Origin: Streptomyces sp. BHT-5-2
GTDB lineage: Bacteria > Actinomycetota > Actinomycetes > Streptomycetales > Streptomycetaceae
Reading direction: 5' to 3'
NCBI RefSeq assembly: GCF_019774615.1
Contig: NZ_CP081496.1
Coordinates: 4,464,001-4,528,000 of the forward strand
Length of the DNA: 64,000 bases
Shown here: in pieces, positions 43,942-51,581 of the stretch
Layout: every line of letters starts with the position of its first letter
Numbering within the stretch: the stretch's first letter is position 1
The notes under the pieces: generated by a model
Database searches by the model: none
Told to the model about the DNA's origin: nothing
Seen by the model: the letters and a program-made list of their open reading frames with translations, nothing else
Made by a program: the position numbers and the translations under genes

Positions 43942-44877
43942 TCAGTGTGCGATGGAGTCGATGAGCTCGCGGGCACCCTGGCGCAGCAGAGCCACGGCGA
44001 CGGACGTGCCCAGCGTCTCGGGGGTCAGCGGGCCCGCCCACTCGTGTGCGTTGAGGACGGTCTTGCCGTCGGGCGTGAAAACGCTGGCCCGCAGGGAGAG
44101 TTCGCCACGCCGGTCGGTGCTGGCGAAACCGGCGATCGGACTGTTGCAGTGGCCCTGGAGGACGTGCAGCAGCATCCGCTCGGCCATGGTCTCCCGGTAC
44201 GTCGCAGGGTCGCCGAGGCCACTGACCGCGTCGATGGTGGCGCTGTCGTCCTCGCGGCACTGGAGCGCCAGGACACCCGCGCCGATGGGCGGGCACATCA
44301 CGTCCACCGGCAGGATCTCGGTGATCGCGTCGGTGCGGCCGATCCGCTCCAGTCCGGAGACCGCCAGCAGCAGGGCGTCGGCCTCGCCGGCGGCCAGTTT
44401 CTCCATGCGGCGGTTGGCGTTGCCGCGCATCGGCACGAACTCCAGGTGCGGGTGCGACGCGGCGAGCTGGGCGATCCGCCGCACCGAGGAGGTGCCGATC
44501 CGGGTGCCGGCGGGCAGCTCGTCGAGGGTCAGGCCGCCCGGGTGGATCAGCGCGTCACGGACGTCGTCGCGCTTGAGGAAGGCGGCGAACGTGGTGCCGG
44601 CGGGCAGCGGACGGTCGCCGGGGATGTCCTTCACGCAGTGCACCGCGAGGTCCGCGTGACCGGCCAGCAGGGCGGCGTCGACCTCCTTGGTGAACGCCCC
44701 CTTGCCCTCCACCTGGGAGAGCGCCCCCATCCACCGGTCCCCGGTCGTCTTGACGGGGACGACCTCCGTGGCGATGCCGGGGTGCAGTGCGGCCAACTCG
44801 GCGCGGACGCGCTCCACCTGGGCCAGGGCCATCGGCGAGTCGCGGGAGACGATGCGGATCAGTTCTGGGGCGGACAT
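43942..44877 (-). CDS. hemC: Hydroxymethylbilane synthase (porphobilinogen deaminase), divergent copy
   Basis: Tetrapyrrole enzyme of 311 residues. The dipyrromethane cofactor Cys is Cys244 in QGHCNSPIAGF, the catalytic Asp is Asp84 in HCVKDIPG (usually HSLKDVP), and GTSSVRR is present. The phosphate-binding RGN is followed by ANRRM instead of VxTRL. These changes suggest a paralogue rather than the main biosynthetic HemC, which in Streptomyces lies with hemA. It has no ribosome site; TATCAT lies 7 bases before ATG 44877, a leaderless pattern. Its job may be a specialised tetrapyrrole or a backup copy. Confidence 0.85.
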   Translation of the reverse strand: MSAPELIRIVSRDSPMALAQVERVRAELAALHPGIATEVVPVKTTGDRWMGALSQVEGKGAFTKEVDAALLAGHADLAVHCVKDIPGDRPLPAGTTFAAFLKRDDVRDALIHPGGLTLDELPAGTRIGTSSVRRIAQLAASHPHLEFVPMRGNANRRMEKLAAGEADALLLAVSGLERIGRTDAITEILPVDVMCPPIGAGVLALQCREDDSATIDAVSGLGDPATYRETMAERMLLHVLQGHCNSPIAGFASTDRRGELSLRASVFTPDGKTVLNAHEWAGPLTPETLGTSVAVALLRQGARELIDSIAH

Positions 44878-45030
44878 GGCGCCGATGATAGACCGTCAAA
44901 TACGGACAGTTACCGACAGCACGTCGGAGTTCGCGTGCGCCCCGTCACCCCCGCTCCGGTATGCGGACGACGGGCCGGCGCCGGCCGGCCGGCCCTCCCC
45001 GCGCGCCGGCCGGCGCGGTAGCGTTCCGAC

Positions 45031-45720
45031 ATGTCCCGATCAAGCAACAGCCCGGCCGGGCCGGATCACCCCTCACTGCCCGCCGACCCCGGTCCCGTCA
45101 CCGCCGACGACCTCGCCCGTTCCGTACGACTCGCGGTGGAACTGCTGCGTACCGCGCCGGCCGCGGCGTGGGAGGACGGCGGACGGGCCGGTTCGCTGGA
45201 GTGGGACTGCTGGGAGACGGTCGAGCACCTCGGTGACGACCTCTTCGCCTACGCCGCCCAACTCGGGCCCGGAACACCGCCGTTGGACCGCGAGGTGCCG
45301 TTCGTCTGGCACGCCCGCCGCCCCGGCGGCCCGGCCAACGCGGTGCACGCCGACCGGGCCGCCGGGCCCGCCGGACTGCTCCAGACACTGGAGGCGTGCG
45401 GTGCGCTGCTGGTGGCCATGGTGCGCACCACCCCGCCCGAGGTACGCGCCCACCATGTCTTCGGGGCGTCCGACCCGGCGGGCTTCGCGGCGATGGGGAT
45501 CGTCGAGACCCTGGTGCACACCCACGATCTGGCCGCCGGGCTGGGGCTGGACTGGGAGCCGCCGGCGGAGGTGTGCGCGCGGGTGCTGGCCCGGCTGTTC
45601 CCGGACGTCCCGGCCGGGCCGGCCCCCTGGCCGACGCTGCTCTGGGCGACCGGCCGCATCGCGCTGCCCGGGCGCCCGCGCCGCACGGACTGGCGCTGGG
45701 ACGGCACCGTGCGGCCGTAG
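45031..45720 (+). CDS. Mycothiol-dependent/DinB-like maleylpyruvate isomerase family protein
   Basis: Protein of 229 residues. The N-terminal four-helix MDMPI-like domain has WDCWETVEHLGDDLFAYAAQ and a late HTHDLAAGLGLDW, the metal-histidine signatures of the mycothiol-transferase/DinB superfamily. A TAGCGT box lies 6 bases before ATG 45031 with no ribosome site, a leaderless pattern. The substrate is unknown. It is convergent with the MHS transporter. Confidence 0.75.
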   Translation: MSRSSNSPAGPDHPSLPADPGPVTADDLARSVRLAVELLRTAPAAAWEDGGRAGSLEWDCWETVEHLGDDLFAYAAQLGPGTPPLDREVPFVWHARRPGGPANAVHADRAAGPAGLLQTLEACGALLVAMVRTTPPEVRAHHVFGASDPAGFAAMGIVETLVHTHDLAAGLGLDWEPPAEVCARVLARLFPDVPAGPAPWPTLLWATGRIALPGRPRRTDWRWDGTVRP

Positions 45721-45755
45721 GGGACCGGAACGGCGGGCCGCCCGGGACCGTGGGA

Positions 45756-47348
45756 TCAGTGCCGGGCCCAGGGGTGCCGCAGCCTGATCCAGATGTCCCG
45801 GGCCCGGCGCCCGGCCTCGGTGCGGCTGTGTGCGACCAGCTTGTGGGCCTGCTCCTTGGTCTCCACCATCGGCCCGGAGCCGCGCAGCGGCTTGCCCGCG
45901 GTCTCGTGCAGGAACAGCGTCGAGACGAACCCGACCACACCGGCGGCCATCAGGTAGTACGCGGGGACCATGTGGCTCCCGGTCAGCTGCACCAGGCCGG
46001 AGGCGAACAGCGGCGTGGTGCCGCCGAACAGCGACACCGAGATGTTGAAGGCGATGGAGAGCGCGCCGTACCGCATCCGGGTCGGGAACAGCGCCGGCAG
46101 GGTGGCGGCGGAGGTACCGGCGAAGCACACCAGCAGCAGGCCCAGGATCAGGCAGCCGAGGGCGGGCAGCAGGATGCCGCCGGCCCGGATGAGGAGCACC
46201 GCGGGGGCGGCGAGCGCGATCAGGGCCAGGCTGCCGGCCATGAAGAGGGGGCGGCGGCCCCAGCGGTCCGAGCTGCGGCCGACGGTGGTGATGGTCAGCA
46301 CCACGACGATCATGGTGCCGAGGACCAGCAGCTGGGCGGTGAGCGGGTCCTGGCCGAGCGTCTCGGTCATGAAGGTCGGCAGGTAGGAGGTCACCATGTA
46401 GTTGGTGACGTTGTAGAGCAGCACCAGGCCCATGCAGATCAGCACCGCCTCCCAGTGCCGGGTGAAGATCTCCCTGAGCCTGCCGTGGCCGGACTGGCGG
46501 GCTTCCTCGACCGGGTCCTGGCCGCCCGCGGCGCGTGCCTCCTCCGCCTCCTTGTGGGCCTGTTCGGCCTCGCGTTGGAAGGCCGGGGTCTCCTCCAGCC
46601 GCATCCGCATGTAGAGGCCGATCAGCCCGAGCGGGCCGGCGACCAGGAACGGCAGCCGCCAGCCCCAGGAGACCAGCCCGTCCTCGCCGAGCACCGCGGT
46701 GAGCACGGTGACCAGTCCCGACCCCAGCGAATATCCGACGAAGGTGCCGAAGTCGAGCCAGCTGCCGAGGAATCCGCGGCGTTTGTCGGGGGCGTATTCG
46801 GCGATATAAGTGGTGGCTCCGGCATATTCACCGCCCGTCGAGAATCCCTGGACCAGCCGGCAGATCAGCAGCAGAATCGGCGCGGCGAATCCGACGGCGT
46901 GATATCCGGGCAGGAATCCGACGGCGAAGGTGCTGACCGCCATCATGATCATGGTGGCGGCCAGTACCCGCTGGCGTCCGATGCGGTCCCCCAGCGGACC
47001 GAACACCATGCCGCCGAGGGGCCGTACGACGAAGGCCGCGGCGAAGGTGGCGAACGACGAGACCACCTGTGCACCGGGCGAACTGGCGGGAAAGAAGACC
47101 TTTCCCAGGGTGCCCGCCAGATAGGCGTAGACGCCGAAGTCGAACCACTCCATGGTGTTGCCGAGCGCGGCCGCCGACACCGCCCGGCGCACCGCCGGCC
47201 GGTCGGTGACTGTCACGTCCGCATGGCTCAGCGGCTGCTTTCGACGGCGCAGCGCAATGCGCAGAAGGCGGTCGGTGGCGGCGCTTCCACCACCGGATGC
47301 TTTCCGGGCCGTACGGCGGTTCGGTGGATTGCGGCGGGCGGCGCTCAT
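45756..47348 (-). CDS. MFS transporter of the MHS (ProP/ShiA) family
   Basis: Membrane protein of 530 residues with twelve helices. Family signatures are ALGNTMEWFDFGVYAYLAGTLGKVFFP in helix 1, VRPLGGMVFGPLGDRIGRQRVL (motif A), FSTGGEYAGATTYIAEYAPDKRRGF, and a central loop with a charged helix. MHS members import osmolytes, dicarboxylates or aromatic acids by H+ symport. The 60-residue basic N-terminus and the C-terminal tail are cytoplasmic. The start ATG 47348 has a weak ribosome site. Substrate unknown. Confidence 0.9.
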   Translation of the reverse strand: MSAARRNPPNRRTARKASGGGSAATDRLLRIALRRRKQPLSHADVTVTDRPAVRRAVSAAALGNTMEWFDFGVYAYLAGTLGKVFFPASSPGAQVVSSFATFAAAFVVRPLGGMVFGPLGDRIGRQRVLAATMIMMAVSTFAVGFLPGYHAVGFAAPILLLICRLVQGFSTGGEYAGATTYIAEYAPDKRRGFLGSWLDFGTFVGYSLGSGLVTVLTAVLGEDGLVSWGWRLPFLVAGPLGLIGLYMRMRLEETPAFQREAEQAHKEAEEARAAGGQDPVEEARQSGHGRLREIFTRHWEAVLICMGLVLLYNVTNYMVTSYLPTFMTETLGQDPLTAQLLVLGTMIVVVLTITTVGRSSDRWGRRPLFMAGSLALIALAAPAVLLIRAGGILLPALGCLILGLLLVCFAGTSAATLPALFPTRMRYGALSIAFNISVSLFGGTTPLFASGLVQLTGSHMVPAYYLMAAGVVGFVSTLFLHETAGKPLRGSGPMVETKEQAHKLVAHSRTEAGRRARDIWIRLRHPWARH

Positions 47349-47550
47349 TTCATCCCGTCAGGGCGCGGAATTCGGTGCCTCATATTCGTCATTATTTCTC
47401 CGTGCGTTCCACGGCGAGAGCAGACCCGCCGGAACCGCGTGTCGGAACGGCCGGAGCCCGGACCGGCGTCGGGCCGCCCGGGCTCCGTCCCCCGCGGATC
47501 CGCGCCACGCGGCCCGTGCGGCCGGTGACGCCTGTGGCGGCCGTGCGGTC

Positions 47551-48264
47551 CTAGGCCCGCGTCGACGAGACGAGGTGGGCGAAGACCACCACGTTGGACA
47601 TGTAGTCCTTGACCTTGTGGTCGTACGAGCCCCCGCAGGTGATCAGGCGGAGCTGGGGGTCCGGGGTGTCGGCGTATACCCGGTCGTTGGGGAAATTGGC
47701 CTTGCTGAACGTCTCCACGGAGTCGACCTTGAATGTGGCGACGATGCCGTCCTCGCGGGTGATCTCGACCGTGGCCCCGGGCCTGAGGGTCTCCAGTTGG
47801 AGGAACACCGCGGGGCCGGTCTTGGTGTCCACATGTCCGGCGACGATGGCGGCGCCGCGCTCGCCCGGTGTGGCACCGTCCTGGTACCAGCCGACGAGGT
47901 TCTTGTCACCGGCCGGAGGCGGGTTGAGCTGCCCGTTGGGACCGAGGGTCAGCGGGGTGAAGGGCGCGTCCACGGCGATCTCCGGGATCGACAGCCGCTT
48001 CGGTACGGAGCGGGACAGGGCCAGATCGGGGGCGGACGAAGCCGGACGCTCCGGGGTCGGGGCCGGGGTCGGGGTCGGGGTGGCCGCGTACGGGGACTGC
48101 GGTTTGGCGTCCGCCGAGGTGTCCACGGAGTTGTACACGAGGATGGCACCCAGCAGGAACGCGCTCACGGCCCAGATCAGGCCGCGTCCCCCGGGGCGTG
48201 GCACGGCGGCTTCCTTGGGCGGATCGGGACTCGGATTCGGCTGGGGCGACTGCTGGGCGGTCAT
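47551..48264 (-). CDS. Class F sortase
   Basis: Membrane-anchored transpeptidase of 237 residues. One N-terminal helix (27-45), a Pro/Thr-rich stalk (55-75) and a sortase barrel with His144 (VAGHVDT) and the nucleophile Cys210 (RLITCGG). The usual catalytic Arg shortly after the Cys is not obvious: the stretch YDHKVKDYMSN has His and Lys instead. Class F sortases are actinobacterial and mostly uncharacterised. The neighbour encoded upstream on the same strand is a repeat protein with a sortase-like tail and is the obvious candidate substrate. A hairpin (48378-48409) separates the two genes. Confidence 0.9.
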   Translation of the reverse strand: MTAQQSPQPNPSPDPPKEAAVPRPGGRGLIWAVSAFLLGAILVYNSVDTSADAKPQSPYAATPTPTPAPTPERPASSAPDLALSRSVPKRLSIPEIAVDAPFTPLTLGPNGQLNPPPAGDKNLVGWYQDGATPGERGAAIVAGHVDTKTGPAVFLQLETLRPGATVEITREDGIVATFKVDSVETFSKANFPNDRVYADTPDPQLRLITCGGSYDHKVKDYMSNVVVFAHLVSSTRA

Positions 48265-48377
48265 GAGGGGCCTTTCGTGAGCGGGTGGGGCGAGTCGCGG
48301 CGGGCGGCGCGGCGGCGTCGGACGGCACGCGGGCCGTCAGAGGCTGCGCGGCACCATGGCGGCGGACATGGAAATCG

Positions 48378-48409
48378 CCGCGGCCACCGTCCGCGAGGAC
48401 GGTGGCCGC
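48378..48409 (-). terminator. Hairpin between the repeat protein and sortase genes
   Basis: CGCGGCCACCGTCC (48378-48391), loop GCGA, and its exact complement (48396-48409): a 14-bp perfect stem 35 bases after the stop codon of the repeat-protein gene and 114 bases before the sortase start. It would terminate or attenuate transcription, giving more substrate than sortase transcript. Confidence 0.75.
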
Positions 48410-48443
48410 GACTGCACATCGACCTCCGGAGGGGGCAGCCTTA

Positions 48444-49160
48444 TCAGGCCGCAGTGCCCGACGCGTTGCGGCGACGGAGCATGTAGGCGCCAGCGCCCAG
48501 ACCACCGAGCATCAGGACGGAACCGGCGGCCAGACCGCTGCCGGACATCGCCATCCCGCCGCCACCGGTGTGGACGCCACCGTGCGGACGACGGCCCCAG
48601 TGGTCGTGGCCCCAGCCGCCGTGGTCGCGGTCGCGGTCGCCGTAGCCACCGTGGTCCCGGTCGCCGTAGCCACCGTGGTCCCGGTCGCCGTAGCCGCCGT
48701 TGTCCCGGTCCCGGTCCCGGTCCCGGCCACGACCGTGGTCACGGTCCCGGCCCCGGCCGTGGTCGTTGTCGCCGTAGTCGTTGTCCCAGTCACCGGTCAC
48801 GACACCGGCCAGCGCGCCACCACCGGTGTGCACGCCACCGCTCGGGCGGCGGTGGTGGCCACCCCAGCCGCCGTGGTCCCGGCCGTGGTCCCGGTCGCCG
48901 TAACCGCCGTAACCGCCGTGGTCGCGGTCGCGGTCGCCGTAACGGCCGTTGTCGCGGTCGCCGTAGCCACCGTGGTCCCGACCGTGATCCCGGCCACGAC
49001 CGTGATCGTTGTCGCCACGGCCGTGGTCGTCGCCGCTGACTGAGGTACCGCTGCCCGTCGCGAAGTCCTGGACCAGGCCCATGGCATTCGCGGCTGGTGC
49101 GGTCATGGAGAGCACCGCCGTAATGGCGGCGGAAGCGAACAGAGTGCGGGCAGTGCGCAT
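48444..49160 (-). CDS. Secreted Asp/His/Gly/Arg repeat protein with sorting-like tail
   Basis: Exported protein of 238 residues. A signal peptide (1-26, ending NA) is followed by two similar modules. Module 1 (44-103) and module 2 (123-189) consist of short GYGDRDHG, DHGRGRD and RDRD repeats, each ending in RRPxGGVHTGGG (104-115 and 190-201). The second copy is followed by a hydrophobic helix (209-228) and RRR, the tripartite form of a cell-wall sorting signal, but with GGVHTGGG instead of LPxTG or LAxTG. It lies just upstream of a class F sortase. The Asp/His richness may bind metal. ATG 49160 has an AAAGGAAC site. Confidence 0.8.
   Translation of the reverse strand: MRTARTLFASAAITAVLSMTAPAANAMGLVQDFATGSGTSVSGDDHGRGDNDHGRGRDHGRDHGGYGDRDNGRYGDRDRDHGGYGGYGDRDHGRDHGGWGGHHRRPSGGVHTGGGALAGVVTGDWDNDYGDNDHGRGRDRDHGRGRDRDRDRDNGGYGDRDHGGYGDRDHGGYGDRDRDHGGWGHDHWGRRPHGGVHTGGGGMAMSGSGLAAGSVLMLGGLGAGAYMLRRRNASGTAA
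48590..49020 (-). repeat. In-frame coding repeats (6-24 bp units)
   Basis: Tandem copies of units such as CCGTGGTCCCGGTCGCCGTA encode the GYGDRDHG motifs in two blocks. Period multiples of three and strict reading-frame conservation show they are protein repeats, not a CRISPR array. Such arrays are prone to expansion and contraction. Confidence 0.8.
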
Positions 49161-49757
49161 GGAGTCATGTTCCTTTCGGCGCGACTGCGAAGGCTGACAC
49201 TTCGTCGGCGCATCGGATCGCAGTAGCGACGTGATCACCGTCAGTCGGAATCGGGCTCGGCACCACCGGAGAGCGCCGCATTCGAGCGACAACGTCGGCT
49301 CTTCGGGTGGTGGAGGACGATGTATTCACCCGTTGGACGGCGCGTGTCTCCGGCGTGTCGTCATCAAGGTGGGCTAGAGGGGGGCTAAAGGGGCCCGGAG
49401 AGCGCGGTCGGAGGCCGGAGCCGATGGCGGGCCGCGGCGGCGAGCGGGACGGCGAACGGCCGGGGAAGGCAAGGAAGCGGGGCGGCGAGGGCTGGCGGCC
49501 GGAAACTGCGGCGGCGTCACGACCGTCGGCATGCAGGGCGGTGCGGCGGGCCGGGGACCTGCCTGGCACACCCCCGCGCCACTCCGATGCCAGACAAAAG
49601 GGCTGCCTGACATCGGGGCTGCCCGGGCGCTCGCGCCGCCCGCTCCTGACTACCCGTTGGCTGACAACACGTCACTTCGGGATCGGTCCGGTATCCCCCT
49701 ACTCACCTTTGCGACCGAGCTGTTCGAGGGAGGAGGAGGGCGGGCGGTGGACGGGGT
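49161..49757. other. 597-bp intergenic region
   Basis: It contains the upstream region of the repeat-protein gene (leftward) and the convergent flank of the Mut7-C gene. Open frames (for example 49307-50341 forward and 49374-49613 reverse) are low-complexity Arg/Pro/Ala and overlap; I call no gene. No clear hairpin or palindrome was seen. Confidence 0.5.
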
Positions 49758-50495
49758 TCAGCTGGTGCCCGCCCGCAGGGCCTCCTCGACGATCGCCTCC
49801 AGGCGGGCGTGATGGGCGCCGCGCCAGTAGACCCGTCCGCACGCGGTGCACTGCGCGAAGACGTCGTAGGTGCGCTGGGTACCGTGTTGGAGCTGTTCCT
49901 GGACGGCGTCCTTGTCGGCGGCGGCCAGTCGGCCGTTGCACGCCGTGCAGCGGGTCCAGGGGGCGAGGGCGGGGGCGAATCGGCCGAGCACGTCGCGGAG
50001 TTGGTCGTCCGGCCGGTCGCTGTAGACGTAGGCGCCGGCCCAGATCTCCCGGCGTTGCAGCAGTCCCCGGTCGCGGGAGAGCAGCACCCGCCGCTCCTGC
50101 GCGGAGAGCGCGGCCAGGGCGGCGTCTCCGGGGTCCTCGTTGGTGTACGCCGCATCGACGCCGAGCAACCGCAGCCGGCGGGCCAGGGTGCCGAGGTGGA
50201 CGTCGAGCAGGAACCGCAGCGGTGCACCGGGAACGCGCTGGGGGCGCTCGACGGCCCGGACCTCGATGTGTTCGCCCCGGACCGGGATGTGCGAGACGGC
50301 TGCCGGCGCCCCGTCCACGACCAGTCGCCCGACCTCGGTGAGCGGGACGCCCAGCGACTCGATGACATGACCGAGCGTCGAGGAACCGTCGGTCACCAGC
50401 GGCGTACGGTCGGCCGCGCGCTCCGCTCCGATGAAAAGATGCAGCTCAGAGGCGAAGGTCAGGGTGATCTCGGGTCCGTTCACGTCGCACAGCAT
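49758..50495 (-). CDS. Mut7-C RNase-like protein with ubiquitin-like N-domain
   Basis: Protein of 245 residues. The N-terminal part (residues about 8-80, ITLTFASELHLFIGAERAADR, SLGVPLTEVGRLVVDGAPA) is the Mut7-C ubiquitin-like domain. The rest is the Mut7-C RNase domain (RFLLDVHLGTLARRLRLLGVDAAYTNEDPGD; LLSRDRGLL) with a zinc ribbon formed by CTAC and CTAC near the C-terminus. It is a PIN-like fold; nuclease activity is likely but unproven. ATG 50495 is chosen; the frame is open to 50531. Confidence 0.85.
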   Translation of the reverse strand: MLCDVNGPEITLTFASELHLFIGAERAADRTPLVTDGSSTLGHVIESLGVPLTEVGRLVVDGAPAAVSHIPVRGEHIEVRAVERPQRVPGAPLRFLLDVHLGTLARRLRLLGVDAAYTNEDPGDAALAALSAQERRVLLSRDRGLLQRREIWAGAYVYSDRPDDQLRDVLGRFAPALAPWTRCTACNGRLAAADKDAVQEQLQHGTQRTYDVFAQCTACGRVYWRGAHHARLEAIVEEALRAGTS

Positions 50496-50572
50496 GGCAC
50501 CGGGCGGGCCGGGTCGGCCAGCGCATTCCACGGCGGCCGCGACCGGCGACCGCGACAGTCAGCGGCCGCCGG

Positions 50573-51262
50573 TGGCGCATCCGGACCCCTCGGATCGCCC
50601 TGTTCGGCCCGCCGGGCACCGGGAAGACCACCTTCGCCCGCGCGATCGCCGCCCGGCTGGGCCGGCCGTTCGTCGAACTGCTGCCGTCCCGGTTGGCGGA
50701 CGCGGGCAATCTGGTGGCCGCGCTGCGCAGTGCGTTCGCCAGGATCGCGGAACTGGAGCAGGTGCTGGTCGTCATCGACGAGGTCGAGGAGATCGCCCCG
50801 GTCCGCAGCGAGCCCGCCCAGCCCGGCGGCCTGCACGGGGTGGCCAACGAGCTGCTCAAGCTGATCCCCGGCTTCCGGGAGCGGGACGAGCGGCTGCTGG
50901 TCTGCGCCACCGACTCCGTCCGCGGCGCTTCGACTTCCTGATACCGATCGGTACGCCGTCCCAGGCCGCCCGGGCGGCGATCTGGGCCCGGTACACCGAC
51001 GGGCGGCCCGATGTGGACATCCCTGCGCTGGTCGCGGCCGGTGAGCTGTTCACCCCGGCGGACATCGAGCACGCCGCCCGGGTGGCCGCCCAGGCGTCGT
51101 TCGAGCGGGATCTGGAGGCGGTCGCGGCGGGACGGGGGCCCGGGCCCGGCTCGGTGCGGGCACCGAGGACTGCCTCGCCGCGATCGCGCCGTGTCGGCCG
51201 ACCGTCTCCCCGGCGATGATCGACGAGTTCCGCGCCGACATCACGGCCCACGCGCGCTGCGG
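50573..51262 (+). pseudogene. AAA ATPase relic with two frameshifts
   Basis: One ancestral AAA protein is split over three frames. Segment 1 (50573-50941) has RIALFGPPGTGKTTFARAIAARLG (Walker A), VLVVIDEVEEIAP (Walker B) and LLVCATDSVRG, then stops at TGA. Segment 2 (50931-51150) continues FDFLIPIGTPSQAARAAIW, ELFTPADIEHAARVAAQASFERD. The join lost about ten residues, the LDPAFLRPGRF segment containing the arginine finger. Segment 3 (about 51160-51262) has EDCLAAIAPCRPTVSPAM. The N-terminus is also missing. Not functional. Confidence 0.85.
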
Positions 51263-51293
51263 AGGGCGAGCGGCGGGACGGGGGCCAGGGGCG

Positions 51294-51377
51294 GGCTCCG
51301 GGCTGGCTCCCGGATTGGCTCCGGATTGGCTCCGGGTTGGCTCCGGGTTGGCTCCGGGTTGGCTCCGGGTTGGCTCC
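51294..51377. repeat. 11-bp tandem repeat, about seven copies
   Basis: Units GGCTCCGGGTT (variants with A or CT at the end) at period 11 from 51294 to 51371 plus a partial eighth copy. It lies between the AAA relic and the P450 gene. One 12-base unit is included. The period of 11 puts all copies on nearly the same face of the DNA helix. Confidence 0.85.
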
Positions 51378-51581
51378 CGACGATCCTTCTTCCCCCGCCC
51401 CGATGACTCCACCCCACTGCGGACGGAGGACTTCGTCCGCCACAGCTCCTCCCCTGGTACGACGATGCGCCCACCCGAACTGCGTAGCGTGAGCAGAGCA
51501 GCCGGACCGCACGGTACGGAGCTGCACCAGCGCGGTGACGACGCCGACACGTGTTGCGAGTCGAGAAAGGCGGGACGGCAG

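Noticed and set aside
48590..49020. Repeat array considered as CRISPR
   Set aside because: No unique spacers; repeats keep the reading frame of a secreted protein.
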